NCBI GenBank assembly: GCA_050299835.1
Contig: JBNKWP010000011.1
Location: 38,640 to 102,639, forward strand
From: JAJDOD01 sp050299835
Lineage (GTDB): Bacteria > Pseudomonadota > Alphaproteobacteria > Rhodobacterales > Rhodobacteraceae
Length of the DNA stretch: 64,000 nucleotides
Direction: 5' to 3'
Shown here: positions 42,761 through 51,707 of the stretch, piece after piece
Layout: every line of letters starts with the position of its first letter
Position numbering within the stretch: position 1 is the stretch's first letter
Position numbers and translations under genes: made by a program
Notes under the pieces: model-generated
What the model was told of the DNA's origin: nothing
The model's database searches: none
The model's input: the letters and a program-made list of their open reading frames with translations, nothing else

Positions 42761-43990
42761 ATGACCGAAAAAACGATCCTGGTCGCCGGGACCTTCGACA
42801 CGAAGAACGACGAACTCGCCTTTCTTGTCTCCTCCATCGAGGAACAGGGCGGACGCGTTCTGACAATGGATGTCAGCGTTCTGGGCGATCCGAAGGGACC
42901 GGTCGATGTCTCCAAGCACGACGTTGCCGAGGCGGGCGACAGCAGCATCGAAGCGGCCATCGAAAGCGGCGATGAGAATGTCGCGATGCAGATCATGGCG
43001 CGGGGTGCCGCTGCGAAGGCGTCGGAGCTCTGTGCCGCCGGACGGATCGACGGCGCTATTGTGCTGGGCGGATCGATGGGTACCGATCTTGCGCTCGATC
43101 TGTTGTCGGCGATGCCCTTGGGTGTGCCGAAATACGTTGTCTCCACCATCGCCTTTTCTCCGTTGCTGCCGCCGGAGCGTCTGCCTGCAGATGTCCAGAT
43201 GATCCTTTGGGCCGGCGGCCTGTATGGCCTGAATTCGGTTTGTCGCGCCTCGCTGGCCCAGGCGGCGGGGGCCGTTCTCGGGGCCGCACGGGCCGCGCGT
43301 CCGGCCAAGAGCGGGCGACCGCTGATCGGCATGACGAGCCTTGGCAAAACCGCGCTGCGCTACATGGTGCGCCTGAAGCCCGAACTAGAGGCGCGCGGAT
43401 ACGAAGTCGCCGTCTTCCATGCCACGGGTATGGGAGGGCGCGCCTTTGAGAACCTGGCCCAGGCGGGCGCATTCGCTTGTGTCTTCGATTTTTGCACGCA
43501 GGAACTTGGCAACCATGTCTTCGGGTCTACCGTCAGCGCGGGCCCCGACCGACTGACCGCCGCGGGTCGTGCAGGCGTGCCGCAGATCGTGGCGCCGGGA
43601 TGCTACGACCTTGTCGATGTGGTGGGCTGGCAGCCGATCCATCCGCAATTCGAAGGTCTGCCAAGCCACGCCCATAATCGTCTCATCACGTCCTTCGTGC
43701 TTGATCAGGACGGCAGACGGCGCGTGGCCCGGGCCCATTGTGAGCAGTTGGCCTCGGCCATAGGGAAGACAGTTCTTCTTCTGCCGACCGGTGGGTGCGG
43801 TGAATGGGATCGCCCAGGCGGTCCGCTACATGACGCCGACGGGTTGCAGGCCTTCTGCGATGCGATGATCGACGCCTGTCCAGAAAACGTCGATCTGCGC
43901 CGACTTGACTGCCACATCAACGATGACGCGTTTGTCGATACGGCCCTTGAAATCTTCGATACCTGGCGCGCCGAGGGCCACCTACAATAG
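42761..43990 (+). CDS. Tm-1-like ATP-binding domain protein (UPF0261)
   Basis: A 409-residue UPF0261 protein. The N-terminal domain starts with TILVAGTFDTKNDEL and has GAIVLGGSMGTDLAL; the C-terminal domain has GMTSLGKTALRYMV and FHATGMGGRAFE. ATG 42761 places the conserved start directly after MTEK; ATG 42743 adds six residues. The family is usually found next to a TIM-barrel partner gene, which is missing here. Function is not established; an enzyme of acid metabolism is suggested by location. Confidence 0.85.
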   Translation: MTEKTILVAGTFDTKNDELAFLVSSIEEQGGRVLTMDVSVLGDPKGPVDVSKHDVAEAGDSSIEAAIESGDENVAMQIMARGAAAKASELCAAGRIDGAIVLGGSMGTDLALDLLSAMPLGVPKYVVSTIAFSPLLPPERLPADVQMILWAGGLYGLNSVCRASLAQAAGAVLGAARAARPAKSGRPLIGMTSLGKTALRYMVRLKPELEARGYEVAVFHATGMGGRAFENLAQAGAFACVFDFCTQELGNHVFGSTVSAGPDRLTAAGRAGVPQIVAPGCYDLVDVVGWQPIHPQFEGLPSHAHNRLITSFVLDQDGRRRVARAHCEQLASAIGKTVLLLPTGGCGEWDRPGGPLHDADGLQAFCDAMIDACPENVDLRRLDCHINDDAFVDTALEIFDTWRAEGHLQ

Positions 43991-44065
43991 TGCCGGACAT
44001 TTGGCGCAAGATCGGGCGCCACCCCCGGACGTAAAGACAGGGGGCTGCCCTGTTGCTGATCCGTT

Positions 44066-44600
44066 TCAGAGGTTCAGCTCTGATGCGATCGCATCAATCA
44101 GTTGCGCGTGGGTTGCGGCGCGACCGGTGCCTTTGGGGGCGGTGCAGATCGGGTCTTCGCCATCTTCTTCAAGGATTCTCGCTGCGCCCGGCTTGCAGGT
44201 GCCCAGAATGGTGAAGTGGGACGCCGGTGCGATCTCGACATATGCCGCGCCGGGCAGGCGTTTGGTCAGCGCGTTGCCGCCGGGACCGACATCCACGGCA
44301 TCGAGCCGGTCGGCGTCACCGAAGTTGATCAATGGCATTCCAGGCATCGCGCCGTCGAGGCTTGCCGGATCAGCGGCGGCGCCGAACCCCGGGCCAATGG
44401 CGACGACGTGCGTGATGCACGGGTCACGGGCATCGCTGTCGAAGCCGGGATAATCCGCAAACCGGACGGCGCCGAGACGGAAGAAGACACAGTCCACCGC
44501 TTCGGGACCAGTTGCGCAATTTTCGTCCTGAGCCTCGCCCTCAAAGCGCACACCGGCGAGACCGAGCGCGGTCGTACCGCCCAGAGAGAAGCCGACGGCG
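44066..44600 (-). pseudogene. Dienelactone-hydrolase-like alpha/beta hydrolase, N-terminus missing
   Basis: The C-terminal two thirds of a predicted dienelactone hydrolase (COG4188-like) are present: nucleophile elbow VGFSLGGTTALGLAG, an Asp in GDADRLD, and the catalytic His in ASHFTIL. Everything before the nucleophile is replaced at about 44600 by an unrelated glycosidase fragment on the other strand. The catalytic triad survives, but the missing first half of the fold makes function unlikely. Confidence 0.65.
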
Positions 44601-44842
44601 CGCGCCGTATTCTGGGCCTCGTGGACCGCGCCGGCGTTCGCATCAAGGAGAACCCGAAAGCGGAAACCTCGGTCGATGAGCCGCACCCTCGCGCGCTGAT
44701 CCGGCGCGCTGTGGCCGAAGGGACCGTGCTGCTCAAAAACGACGGCATTCTACCGCTGCACGCTGGCCGGAAGACGAAAGTGGCCGTCATCGGGCCGAAC
44801 GCCGATGCGGCCCGGATCATGGGCGGCGGAAGTGCGCGCTTG
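44600..44842 (+). pseudogene. GH3 beta-glucosidase internal fragment
   Basis: About 80 codons match the middle of GH3 glycosidases: ARRILGLVDRAG, then EPHPRALIRRAVAEGTVLLKNDG and ILPLHAG, KVAVIGPNADAARIMGGGSA. Both ends are cut: the left joins the hydrolase remnant at ~44600, the right stops being GH3-like after 44842. No start codon or rest of the enzyme is in the window. Confidence 0.65.
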
Positions 44843-44907
44843 ACCTTATCAGAGTTCAACCTGCTGCCGGTCGCATTCGCGGAAAGCAACTTGAACGGCG
44901 TGGTGCC

Positions 44908-45080
44908 ACATCGAAGCGCAGTCGCGTTTGCAGAAAGTGATCGAATTTCCAATTCCGCTACCGCGATTTACCGTCCGACTTTTGACGCATAAGGGGACCA
45001 GCCGGCACCGAACCGTCTATGACTGGATGACGAATCTGATCAAGGACGTGCTTCGGTCAGCGCCAACCAATCACAGATGA
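44908..45080 (+). pseudogene. LysR C-terminal fragment
   Basis: A frame reading RLQKVIEFPIPLPRFTVRLL, then HKGTSRHRTVYDWMTNLIKDVL to a TGA at 45078-45080, looks like the end of a LysR regulator (proline-rich strand, then WLxxLI-type last helix). No DNA-binding domain precedes it. The match is by pattern only. Confidence 0.4.
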
Positions 45081-45114
45081 GCATCCTCGATTGAATTGTG
45101 TTTGCAGGCCGAAT

Positions 45115-46827
45115 TCAGGATTTCGCGATCGCGACTTCAATCAACGCCAGGCCCTTCTTTGCGGCAACGTGGTCAAGCGCCTCGGTCAGCGCCGTGCGGA
45201 AGCTAGACACGTCGGTGGCATGACGCGCGAAAGCACGGGAAGCCTCGGCCACCTTCACGAAATTCGGGCTGGGCGAGAGGTCGGTCAGGGGCACCGCATT
45301 GGCACGCGAGGCATGACCATCGGGGTAAACGTCCAGCACCGACTGGCGCACCGCGCCCCATTCGGCGTTGTTCAACACGAGCACCAGCATGGAGAGGCCA
45401 AGCGCCTCGGCGATCTGATGGCAGGCGACAGGGTTGGCAAACATATAAGAGCCGTCGCCCATGCTCGCCACGACCGTCCGCTCGGGCCGAGCGAGAGCGA
45501 ACCCCATAGCCGCAGGGAAGCCCCATCCCAGCCCGCCTGCGTGGGGGCCGTCGAACCAGCTTTGATGCTTTTCGAGTTTCATGGAAGGCAACTGGCAGCC
45601 GAGCTCCGAGAAGACTGAGGCGTCGCGGTCCTGCAGATGCAGCGATAGCTCGTGGCTGATCCAGCGTTTGGTCAGGGCCGAGGCGCCTTCATCGGCCAGC
45701 GCGGCTTCGAAGCGCGCCGCTCTGTCGGCCTCGTTGATCTTCGCAACGGACTTGGCCCGCTTCTGCGCCGGTTTGCCGTGGCTGTCCTCGAATTTCGCGA
45801 GTGCGGCTTCAAGCGCAAGAATGGCCGGGGCAACTTCGGTTGTCACACCGAGGTCGCAGCGAAAATTGCGCACGCCGGAGCGTTCCTGCAAAGGACGCGG
45901 GCCGATCTGGATGACGGTTGCGTCTTGCTTTGGCTCCGCCAGAGCCGGTGACCAAGGTGCCAGCACGTCGAGGCAGAGGATCACATCGGCCTTTTCGAGC
46001 CACGGCCGCGGGTCCGGCCCGGTGGCCATCGGGTGGGTGGCCGAAAGCGCCAGCTCAACGGCCCAATACTGGCAGACCGGGATGCCCCAGGCTTCGGTCA
46101 GCCGCGCCAGCGCGTCAAAGGCCACCTGCGAGCCCGCGCCGTGCTGGGCGAAGATCACCGGGTTCTTGGCCTCCGCCAGCAGCCGGGCGACCTCCTCCAT
46201 AGTGGCGGCGTCCGGGCCTATGGTGGCGGGGCGCATCTGCGGGCGACGCAGGGCGCCATCGCTGGGGATGACCTCGCACAGGACCTCGCGCGGCAGGCTG
46301 ACATAGACCGGCCCCTTGGGCGTGGAGGAGGCGATACCGTGGGCGCGGTCGGTGACGTCGAAGACCTGTTCGGGGAACCGCAGCTCGTAGTCCCATTTGG
46401 TGGCCTCGCGGATCAGACTGGCCTGGTCGAGCATCTCCTGGCCCCAACCAATGGGCACCGTGCGTGCCCCCAGCCGCCCTTTTTCCAGTGTCGGCGTGCG
46501 GCCCGAAAACAAAAGCATCGGGATGTTATCGCAGGCAGCATTGATCGCGCCCATTGCGATATTCGCGAGGCCCACATTCGTGTGGACCATGACGGCCTGG
46601 GGGCGGCCTGTGCCCAGCGTGTAGCCATGCGCCATGCCTGTCGCGGCGCTTTCGAACGGGACGATGACGGTGCGCGGCAGCGACATGCCTTCGGTCTCGG
46701 CCTCGGACAAGCCTTCGATAACAGGGGGGAAATCGGTCCCGGAATTGGTGAACACATAGTCCACCCCAAGGGCGCTGAAACGCGACAGCAGCGCAGCTCC
46801 GGCAGTCATTTTCTGATTGTCGCTCAT
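45115..46827 (-). CDS. Thiamine diphosphate enzyme, acetolactate synthase-like
   Basis: A 570-residue ThDP-dependent enzyme with three domains. The activating Glu is in VPFESAATGMAHGY and the cofactor motif is GDGSYMFANPVACHQIAEAL ending in LNN. Large-subunit acetolactate synthases lack the N-terminal NSGTDFPP loop seen here, so it is probably a decarboxylase or carboligase of a 2-oxoacid. It is transcribed from a gap carrying a TCTCA/TGAGA palindrome, downstream of an IclR gene. Confidence 0.85.
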   Translation of the reverse strand: MSDNQKMTAGAALLSRFSALGVDYVFTNSGTDFPPVIEGLSEAETEGMSLPRTVIVPFESAATGMAHGYTLGTGRPQAVMVHTNVGLANIAMGAINAACDNIPMLLFSGRTPTLEKGRLGARTVPIGWGQEMLDQASLIREATKWDYELRFPEQVFDVTDRAHGIASSTPKGPVYVSLPREVLCEVIPSDGALRRPQMRPATIGPDAATMEEVARLLAEAKNPVIFAQHGAGSQVAFDALARLTEAWGIPVCQYWAVELALSATHPMATGPDPRPWLEKADVILCLDVLAPWSPALAEPKQDATVIQIGPRPLQERSGVRNFRCDLGVTTEVAPAILALEAALAKFEDSHGKPAQKRAKSVAKINEADRAARFEAALADEGASALTKRWISHELSLHLQDRDASVFSELGCQLPSMKLEKHQSWFDGPHAGGLGWGFPAAMGFALARPERTVVASMGDGSYMFANPVACHQIAEALGLSMLVLVLNNAEWGAVRQSVLDVYPDGHASRANAVPLTDLSPSPNFVKVAEASRAFARHATDVSSFRTALTEALDHVAAKKGLALIEVAIAKS

Positions 46828-46846
46828 CTTGCCCTCATCAAAAATA

Positions 46847-46861
46847 TCTCACATAATGAGA
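46847..46861. promoter_or_regulatory. Operator candidate upstream of the ThDP gene
   Basis: TCTCA-CATAA-TGAGA is a perfect 15-base palindrome 20 bases before the ThDP start, with a second half-site TCTCATAAT at 46868-46876. The gap between the IclR stop and the ThDP start is only about 40 bases, so the site is well placed for repression by the IclR protein. Confidence 0.45.
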
Positions 46862-46869
46862 AGCGTATC

Positions 46870-47667
46870 TCATAATTGATCGAGCGCCCGAAGAGTTTTG
46901 TCAAGCTTTCTGACCTGCTCGCCCGGGATCGCATTCGAAACTTCTCGCGCGGCCTCGGCAAGGCGGGCAGCGATCCGCGCCTCGTGATCAGCTGAAAAGC
47001 GGCTGGCCATGCCAAAGGCCGAGAGTGTCAGGCGCAGGTCTCCGGTTCCGTCGAACACGGGCACGGCCACGGCTCCGATATCCGGTTCACTTTCCCCTCG
47101 GTTGCAGGCGAATCCGTCCTCCCGTGCGCGATCGATTTCTCCGAGCAGAAATTGCGCACCGGCATCCGTCAGCTTACCGGTCCGGATCAAATCGCGGATC
47201 CGCGCATCTCGCTCAGCCGACTCCATATGTGCGAGCCAAAGTTTACCCTGCGCGGAGACGTGCAACTCCAGCAGACGACCAACCTGGATATTAACGGAAA
47301 TCGGGCGTGGCGCGATGACCGTGGCAATACATACGACTCCTTCCCGCGTGAGTTGCCCCGCCATGACGGATTCGTTCAGACGGTTGCTGATCTGAGCGAT
47401 GACCGGCTGAACCAGCATGGCCAGCGGATTCGTGCGCTCCGCGATACGTCCAAGATGCTCGATGTGGTGGCCGAGGCTGTAGGCACCGCGGCGCACCTGC
47501 ACCAGAGCGCCCAAGCCCTCCAGGGTGACGAGGAAACGATGCGCCGAACTGGCGCTCATTTCCAGCGCCTGCGCCACCTCGGCCGCCGTCACCTGCGGCT
47601 GCTGCTCGGAGAATAGGTCGAGAATCTCGAAGGCCTTGATCAGCGATCCGTTCAGCGGTGTGGCCAT
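46870..47667 (-). CDS. IclR family transcriptional regulator
   Basis: A 265-residue IclR protein (SLIKAFEILDLFSEQQPQVT, then ALEMSASSAHRFLVTLEGLG). ATG 47667 has GGAGAAG 6 bases upstream; the longer frame to 47736 adds a basic leader. It differs in sequence from the two IclR paralogues at 28.5 and 40.3 kb. It lies between the LysR gene and the ThDP gene, all on the minus strand, and probably controls the ThDP gene. Confidence 0.87.
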   Translation of the reverse strand: MATPLNGSLIKAFEILDLFSEQQPQVTAAEVAQALEMSASSAHRFLVTLEGLGALVQVRRGAYSLGHHIEHLGRIAERTNPLAMLVQPVIAQISNRLNESVMAGQLTREGVVCIATVIAPRPISVNIQVGRLLELHVSAQGKLWLAHMESAERDARIRDLIRTGKLTDAGAQFLLGEIDRAREDGFACNRGESEPDIGAVAVPVFDGTGDLRLTLSAFGMASRFSADHEARIAARLAEAAREVSNAIPGEQVRKLDKTLRALDQL

Positions 47668-47701
47668 TCTGACTTCTCCGGCTTTCAAGGGTCGCACGAC
47701 A

Positions 47702-48643
47702 TTACGGGCGATCCGGTCCATTCTTGGCATCTTCACGGATTTCGGGGCTTTGAAACAGATCCCTGATCTGTTCGCGGAGCCAGACGCAACCGGGATCCTG
47801 CATCGTGTTGATGTGCCAGACGAGTTGTACCTTCTGGCGTCCCCGCGGCAAAGTCATGTCAAGAAGCGTGGCCCGCCCCGCTTCGACCATCCGCCGCCCG
47901 AGATAGCCCGGCACGATGGCAAAGGCGTTCAAGGTAGAGAGCAGTTCTGGCAAGGCACCAAAATTGCGGATCCGCATGCAGACGTTTTCAGACAATCCGA
48001 GTTCGGCGAGGACCTGTTCAACATCGTCTGCATAGGTCAGTCGGGGAACCGCCATCACGATGCGTTCCTGGCAGAGGTCCAGTGTAACCGCGCGCTGGTG
48101 TGATAGGCCGGGCGGACCGATTACGCGGTAGTCCTCGTCGAAAAGATGCATCTGCCGAAGCTGCGCGTCGCGCATTTCCAACAAGCCGATGGCCATCTCC
48201 GATTCTCGCGTCGCGAGCGTCCGATAAAGGTCTTGGAACGGTGATGATGCGTTTTCCAGCCGGATACCGGGCGCGCGCTCGAACACGCGCCGGGCGAGCG
48301 GGGCAAGGAATATCTGCTCACCCAGACCGGACAGGGACAGGCGAAAGGTGCGCTTGCTGTTGGAGGCATCGAACGTCGCCGTGTGGTTCAGAACCGACGA
48401 GATTCCGGACAGGTGTTCCCGGACGGCGGGAACGATCCGTTCAGCAAAAGGCGTCGGCTCCATTCCCTTTGCGCCGCGAATGAACAGCGGATCGTCGAGC
48501 ATTTGGCGCAGACGCTTCAGGGCGTTCGACGTTGCGGGCTGGCTGAGGCCAAGATTGGACCCCGCCACTGACACGGAGTGCGCATCGTAAACCTGAAGCA
48601 GAAGCTCCAGCAGGTTCAGGTCGATGCGGCGCGGGTTTATCAC
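47702..48643 (-). CDS. LysR family regulator (NodD/SyrM-like subgroup)
   Basis: A 313-residue LysR protein with the LNLLELLLQVYDAHSVSVAG opening and LSQPATSNALKRLRQMLDDP, the pattern of the NodD/SyrM/NahR branch, which often senses aromatic effectors. It starts with GTG at 48643 and is divergent from the TRAP dctP gene, with a GCCCGA/TCGGGC palindrome in the gap. Control of the TRAP-PanE-ALDH operon is the natural inference. Confidence 0.85.
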   Translation of the reverse strand: MINPRRIDLNLLELLLQVYDAHSVSVAGSNLGLSQPATSNALKRLRQMLDDPLFIRGAKGMEPTPFAERIVPAVREHLSGISSVLNHTATFDASNSKRTFRLSLSGLGEQIFLAPLARRVFERAPGIRLENASSPFQDLYRTLATRESEMAIGLLEMRDAQLRQMHLFDEDYRVIGPPGLSHQRAVTLDLCQERIVMAVPRLTYADDVEQVLAELGLSENVCMRIRNFGALPELLSTLNAFAIVPGYLGRRMVEAGRATLLDMTLPRGRQKVQLVWHINTMQDPGCVWLREQIRDLFQSPEIREDAKNGPDRP

Positions 48644-48727
48644 GAATTTGAATGGCCATTATCCAAACTATCACTTTGACTTTAAGCGCCATAGCTTCCA
48701 TCGTCCAGCTTGCTTTTCGGAGGAAAT

Positions 48728-48740
48728 GCCCGAATCGGGC
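48728..48740. promoter_or_regulatory. Palindrome in the lysR/dctP gap
   Basis: GCCCGA-A-TCGGGC is a perfect 13-base palindrome 26 bases before dctP. It is too tight for a good hairpin and fits a protein-binding site or a weak 5' untranslated stem. Confidence 0.35.
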
Positions 48741-48766
48741 AAGGGAAGCAAAAAAGGGAGAAAACC

Positions 48767-49807
48767 ATGCAACGTCGTACCTTAATTGGCGCACTGACCG
48801 GTGCCGCCTGCTGCCTTGCAGTCGCGGCAACCGCAAACGCGCAGGAATATACATTCCGTCTGCACCACCTGCTGAGCCAGCAGGCCCCGGCACACACCAA
48901 GATGCTTGAACCCTGGGCCAGGGCGGTCGAGGAGAATTCGGGTGGGCGCGTCAAGATCGAGATCTTTCCGTCCATGACCCTTGGAGGGCGCCCGCCGGAA
49001 CTGATCCAGCAGGTGCGCGACGGCATCGTCGACCTTGTCTGGACCGTGAACGGCTATACGCCGGGTCTGTTCCCGCGCACCGAGGTGATGGAACTGCCGA
49101 CCGTTTACAAAAACGATCCCAGGGCTGCGAACCTGGCGCTTTATGACATGTTCGAGAGCGATCTCGCCGAGGACTACAAGGGCGTCGAAGTGATGTTCCT
49201 GCATGTGCATGCCGGACAGGCGCTGCATACCGGTGATCTGGATGTCACCAGCCTGGACGACATCAAAGGGGCAAAGCTGCGAATCCCGACACGTACAGGC
49301 GGGTGGGTGATCGAGTCGCTTGGGGCCACGCCGATCGCAATGCCTGTCCCTGAACTGCCGCCCGCGCTGCAAAAGGGCGTTGTCGATGGCGCGCTGATCC
49401 CGTGGGAGATCATCCCGCCGCTGAAGATCCAGGATCAGACCAAGTACCAGATCGAACTTTACGATCGTGAACGCTTTGGCAACACGACCTTCCAGGTTTC
49501 GATGAACCAGGCCCGGTGGGACGGGCTGCCGGAAGACATTCAGCAGGCCTTCCGGGACGCGTCGGATCGTGACTGGTGGGGTCAGGTGGGCGACATCTGG
49601 CGCGCCTCGGACGATTTCGGCATCAAGGTTGCGACGGATGCGGGCAACACTCACCGCATTCTGTCCAATGAGGAATCCCAGCCCTTCCGCGACGCCATGA
49701 AACCGGTCGTGGATCGCTGGATCGAAGAGGTCACCGCCGACGGCATCGACGGGGCCGCGCTGGTCGAAAAGGCTCGCGCGCTGGTCGCCGAGAACACGGC
49801 GAACTGA
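48767..49807 (+). CDS. dctP: TRAP transporter substrate-binding protein DctP
   Basis: A 346-residue periplasmic binding protein. ATG 48767 has GGGAG 6 bases upstream and opens with a signal peptide (MQRRTLIGALTGAACCLAVA, cut near residue 24). The conserved Arg region is in DIKGAKLRIPTRTGGWVIES. The order dctP-dctQ-dctM is tight (2 bases, then an 8-base overlap), without the hairpin seen after the other binding-protein genes. The NodD-like LysR and the 4-oxalomesaconate genes suggest an aromatic acid. Confidence 0.9.
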   Translation: MQRRTLIGALTGAACCLAVAATANAQEYTFRLHHLLSQQAPAHTKMLEPWARAVEENSGGRVKIEIFPSMTLGGRPPELIQQVRDGIVDLVWTVNGYTPGLFPRTEVMELPTVYKNDPRAANLALYDMFESDLAEDYKGVEVMFLHVHAGQALHTGDLDVTSLDDIKGAKLRIPTRTGGWVIESLGATPIAMPVPELPPALQKGVVDGALIPWEIIPPLKIQDQTKYQIELYDRERFGNTTFQVSMNQARWDGLPEDIQQAFRDASDRDWWGQVGDIWRASDDFGIKVATDAGNTHRILSNEESQPFRDAMKPVVDRWIEEVTADGIDGAALVEKARALVAENTAN

Positions 49808-49809
49808 AG

Positions 49810-50334
49810 TTGGCAGAGGTGATGGAAAGGGAAGGCCGCCCCGAAGGTAACGGGGCGGTCGCGACAGCGGTCATGATCTGGGCGCTTCTGGGCGGCGTTC
49901 TGTTGCTGGCTGTGGTTGTGATGAATGTCGCCTCCGTGCTGGGTGCGCTTTTCGGCTGGCCGGTGCCAGGCGACTTCGAACTGACCGAGATGGGCGTCGC
50001 TGTCGCTGCCTTCGCATTTCTGCCCTATTGCCAGCTGACACGTTCCAACGTGACCGCAGATATATTTACCCAGCGATCCAGGCCGCGCACGCTGGCCTTT
50101 CTCAGTTTTCTCGGGTCAGTGATCGCGCTGCTCTTTGCCCTGCTGATGCTTTGGCGGATGTATGACGGCATGCTCGACCAGAAAAACTACTCCTACGAGA
50201 CGTCGATCCTGCAGATCCCGGTCTGGCTGGCTTATATTCCGATCCTCGGGTCCTTCGCTCTGTTGGCGGTTGCCGCGCTTACTACGCTGGCACAGGACAT
50301 CCGGCGGCTGTCGAACGGGTACACCCATGGGTGA
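49810..50334 (+). CDS. dctQ: TRAP small permease DctQ
   Basis: A 174-residue four-helix membrane protein. The start appears to be TTG at 49810, 2 bases after the dctP stop; ATG 49822 is an alternative. It overlaps the dctM gene by 8 bases. Confidence 0.83.
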   Translation: MAEVMEREGRPEGNGAVATAVMIWALLGGVLLLAVVVMNVASVLGALFGWPVPGDFELTEMGVAVAAFAFLPYCQLTRSNVTADIFTQRSRPRTLAFLSFLGSVIALLFALLMLWRMYDGMLDQKNYSYETSILQIPVWLAYIPILGSFALLAVAALTTLAQDIRRLSNGYTHG

Positions 50335-51685
50335 CCCTCTGACGCTGGGCATTGCAGCACTATTCGTCCTGGTCGCGCTAATCGCCATCCGCATCCCCAT
50401 CGCCTATGCGATGATCCTGGTGGGCGGTGTGGGCGTCGCGCTGGTGAACGGCATTGCGCCGGTATTCAACCAACTCAAGACGCTCGCCTATGGGCAGTTC
50501 TCGATCTATGACCTGTCGGTCGTGCCAATGTTCATCCTGATGGGCGCGCTGGCGTCCAAGGCCGGTTTGAGCCAGGCGCTGTTCCGGGGGGCCAATGCAT
50601 GGCTCGGCTGGATGCGCGGCGGCACCGCGATGGCGGCCATCGCCGGCTGCGCGGGTTTTGGCGCGGTCTGCGGATCCTCCCTGGCCACGGCATCGACCAT
50701 GGGTCGCGTGGCGCTGCCCGAACTTGAGAAATACAACTATTCCGGCGCACTCGCCACCGGGACATTGGCAGCAGGCGGGGTGCTGGGTATCCTGATCCCG
50801 CCATCGGTGGTGCTCATCATCTATGCGATTATCGTGGAGGCGAATATCGTCACCATGTTTGCCGCCGCCTTGCTGCCGGGTCTGCTGGCGGTGGTTCTTT
50901 TTATCCTGACCATTGCGATCTACGTCTGGATCAAGCCGGAATCAGGCCCCGCCCATAGCGGTGTCGGCGCGGCGGAGTTCCGTGCCGCGACCGTGGGTAT
51001 GATCCCGGTGCTTGTCATCTTCGGCGTCGTACTGGGCGGCATCTATGGCGGTTTCTATAACCCGACACCGGCCGCAGCCATCGGCGTCGCGCTTGTCTGG
51101 CTCTATGGGGCGATCAACCGTGATATCCGTCTTCCCGAAATGATCGGTGCCCTGCGCGACACGGCGTCAACCACCGGCATGATCTATCTGATCCTGCTGG
51201 GCGCGGAGTTGATGAAGATCTTCATGTCCCGCATCGGTCTGCCGCAGGCGACCGCCGAGTGGATCATCCAGTCCGGCATGGCGCCGATGGCCGTGATGAT
51301 CCTGCTGCTGGTCGCTCTGATCCTGCTGGGCTGCCTGATGGACAGCCTGTCAATGATCCTGCTGGTCATCCCGTTCTTCTGGCCGGTTCTGGTGGAGCTG
51401 AACGGAGGGCTGTACATGACGGCAGAGGGATCGGGCTTTGGCATGAGCACCGAGGACCTGAAGATCTGGTTCGGTATCCTCGCGCTGATCGTCGTCGAAC
51501 TGGGCCTGATCACGCCACCCGTGGGCATGAACGTCTTCGTCATCTCCGCACTGGCGAAGAACACGCCGATGTCCGAGACCTTCAAGGGCGTTCTGCCCTT
51601 CTTCGGTGCCGAGATCCTGCGCGTGGCTGTGTTGCTGGCATTTCCGGGACTGGTCCTTTGGCTGCCACAGGTTTTCGGCAGCTAG
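50327..51685 (+). CDS. dctM: TRAP large permease DctM
   Basis: A 452-residue membrane protein of normal DctM length. ATG 50327, overlapping the dctQ stop, is chosen because the first helix (IAALFVLVALIAIRIPIAYA) follows directly; the open frame extends upstream into dctQ without helix or start signal. The C-terminal VELGLITPPVGMNVFVISAL is typical. Confidence 0.9.
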   Translation: MGDPLTLGIAALFVLVALIAIRIPIAYAMILVGGVGVALVNGIAPVFNQLKTLAYGQFSIYDLSVVPMFILMGALASKAGLSQALFRGANAWLGWMRGGTAMAAIAGCAGFGAVCGSSLATASTMGRVALPELEKYNYSGALATGTLAAGGVLGILIPPSVVLIIYAIIVEANIVTMFAAALLPGLLAVVLFILTIAIYVWIKPESGPAHSGVGAAEFRAATVGMIPVLVIFGVVLGGIYGGFYNPTPAAAIGVALVWLYGAINRDIRLPEMIGALRDTASTTGMIYLILLGAELMKIFMSRIGLPQATAEWIIQSGMAPMAVMILLLVALILLGCLMDSLSMILLVIPFFWPVLVELNGGLYMTAEGSGFGMSTEDLKIWFGILALIVVELGLITPPVGMNVFVISALAKNTPMSETFKGVLPFFGAEILRVAVLLAFPGLVLWLPQVFGS

Positions 51686-51707
51686 GACTGGTTGAAAGGA
51701 ATATTGT

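Noticed and set aside
41914..43347. 477-codon minus-strand frame across the ALDH and Tm-1-like genes
   Set aside because: No protein family pattern; opposite strand of two conserved genes.
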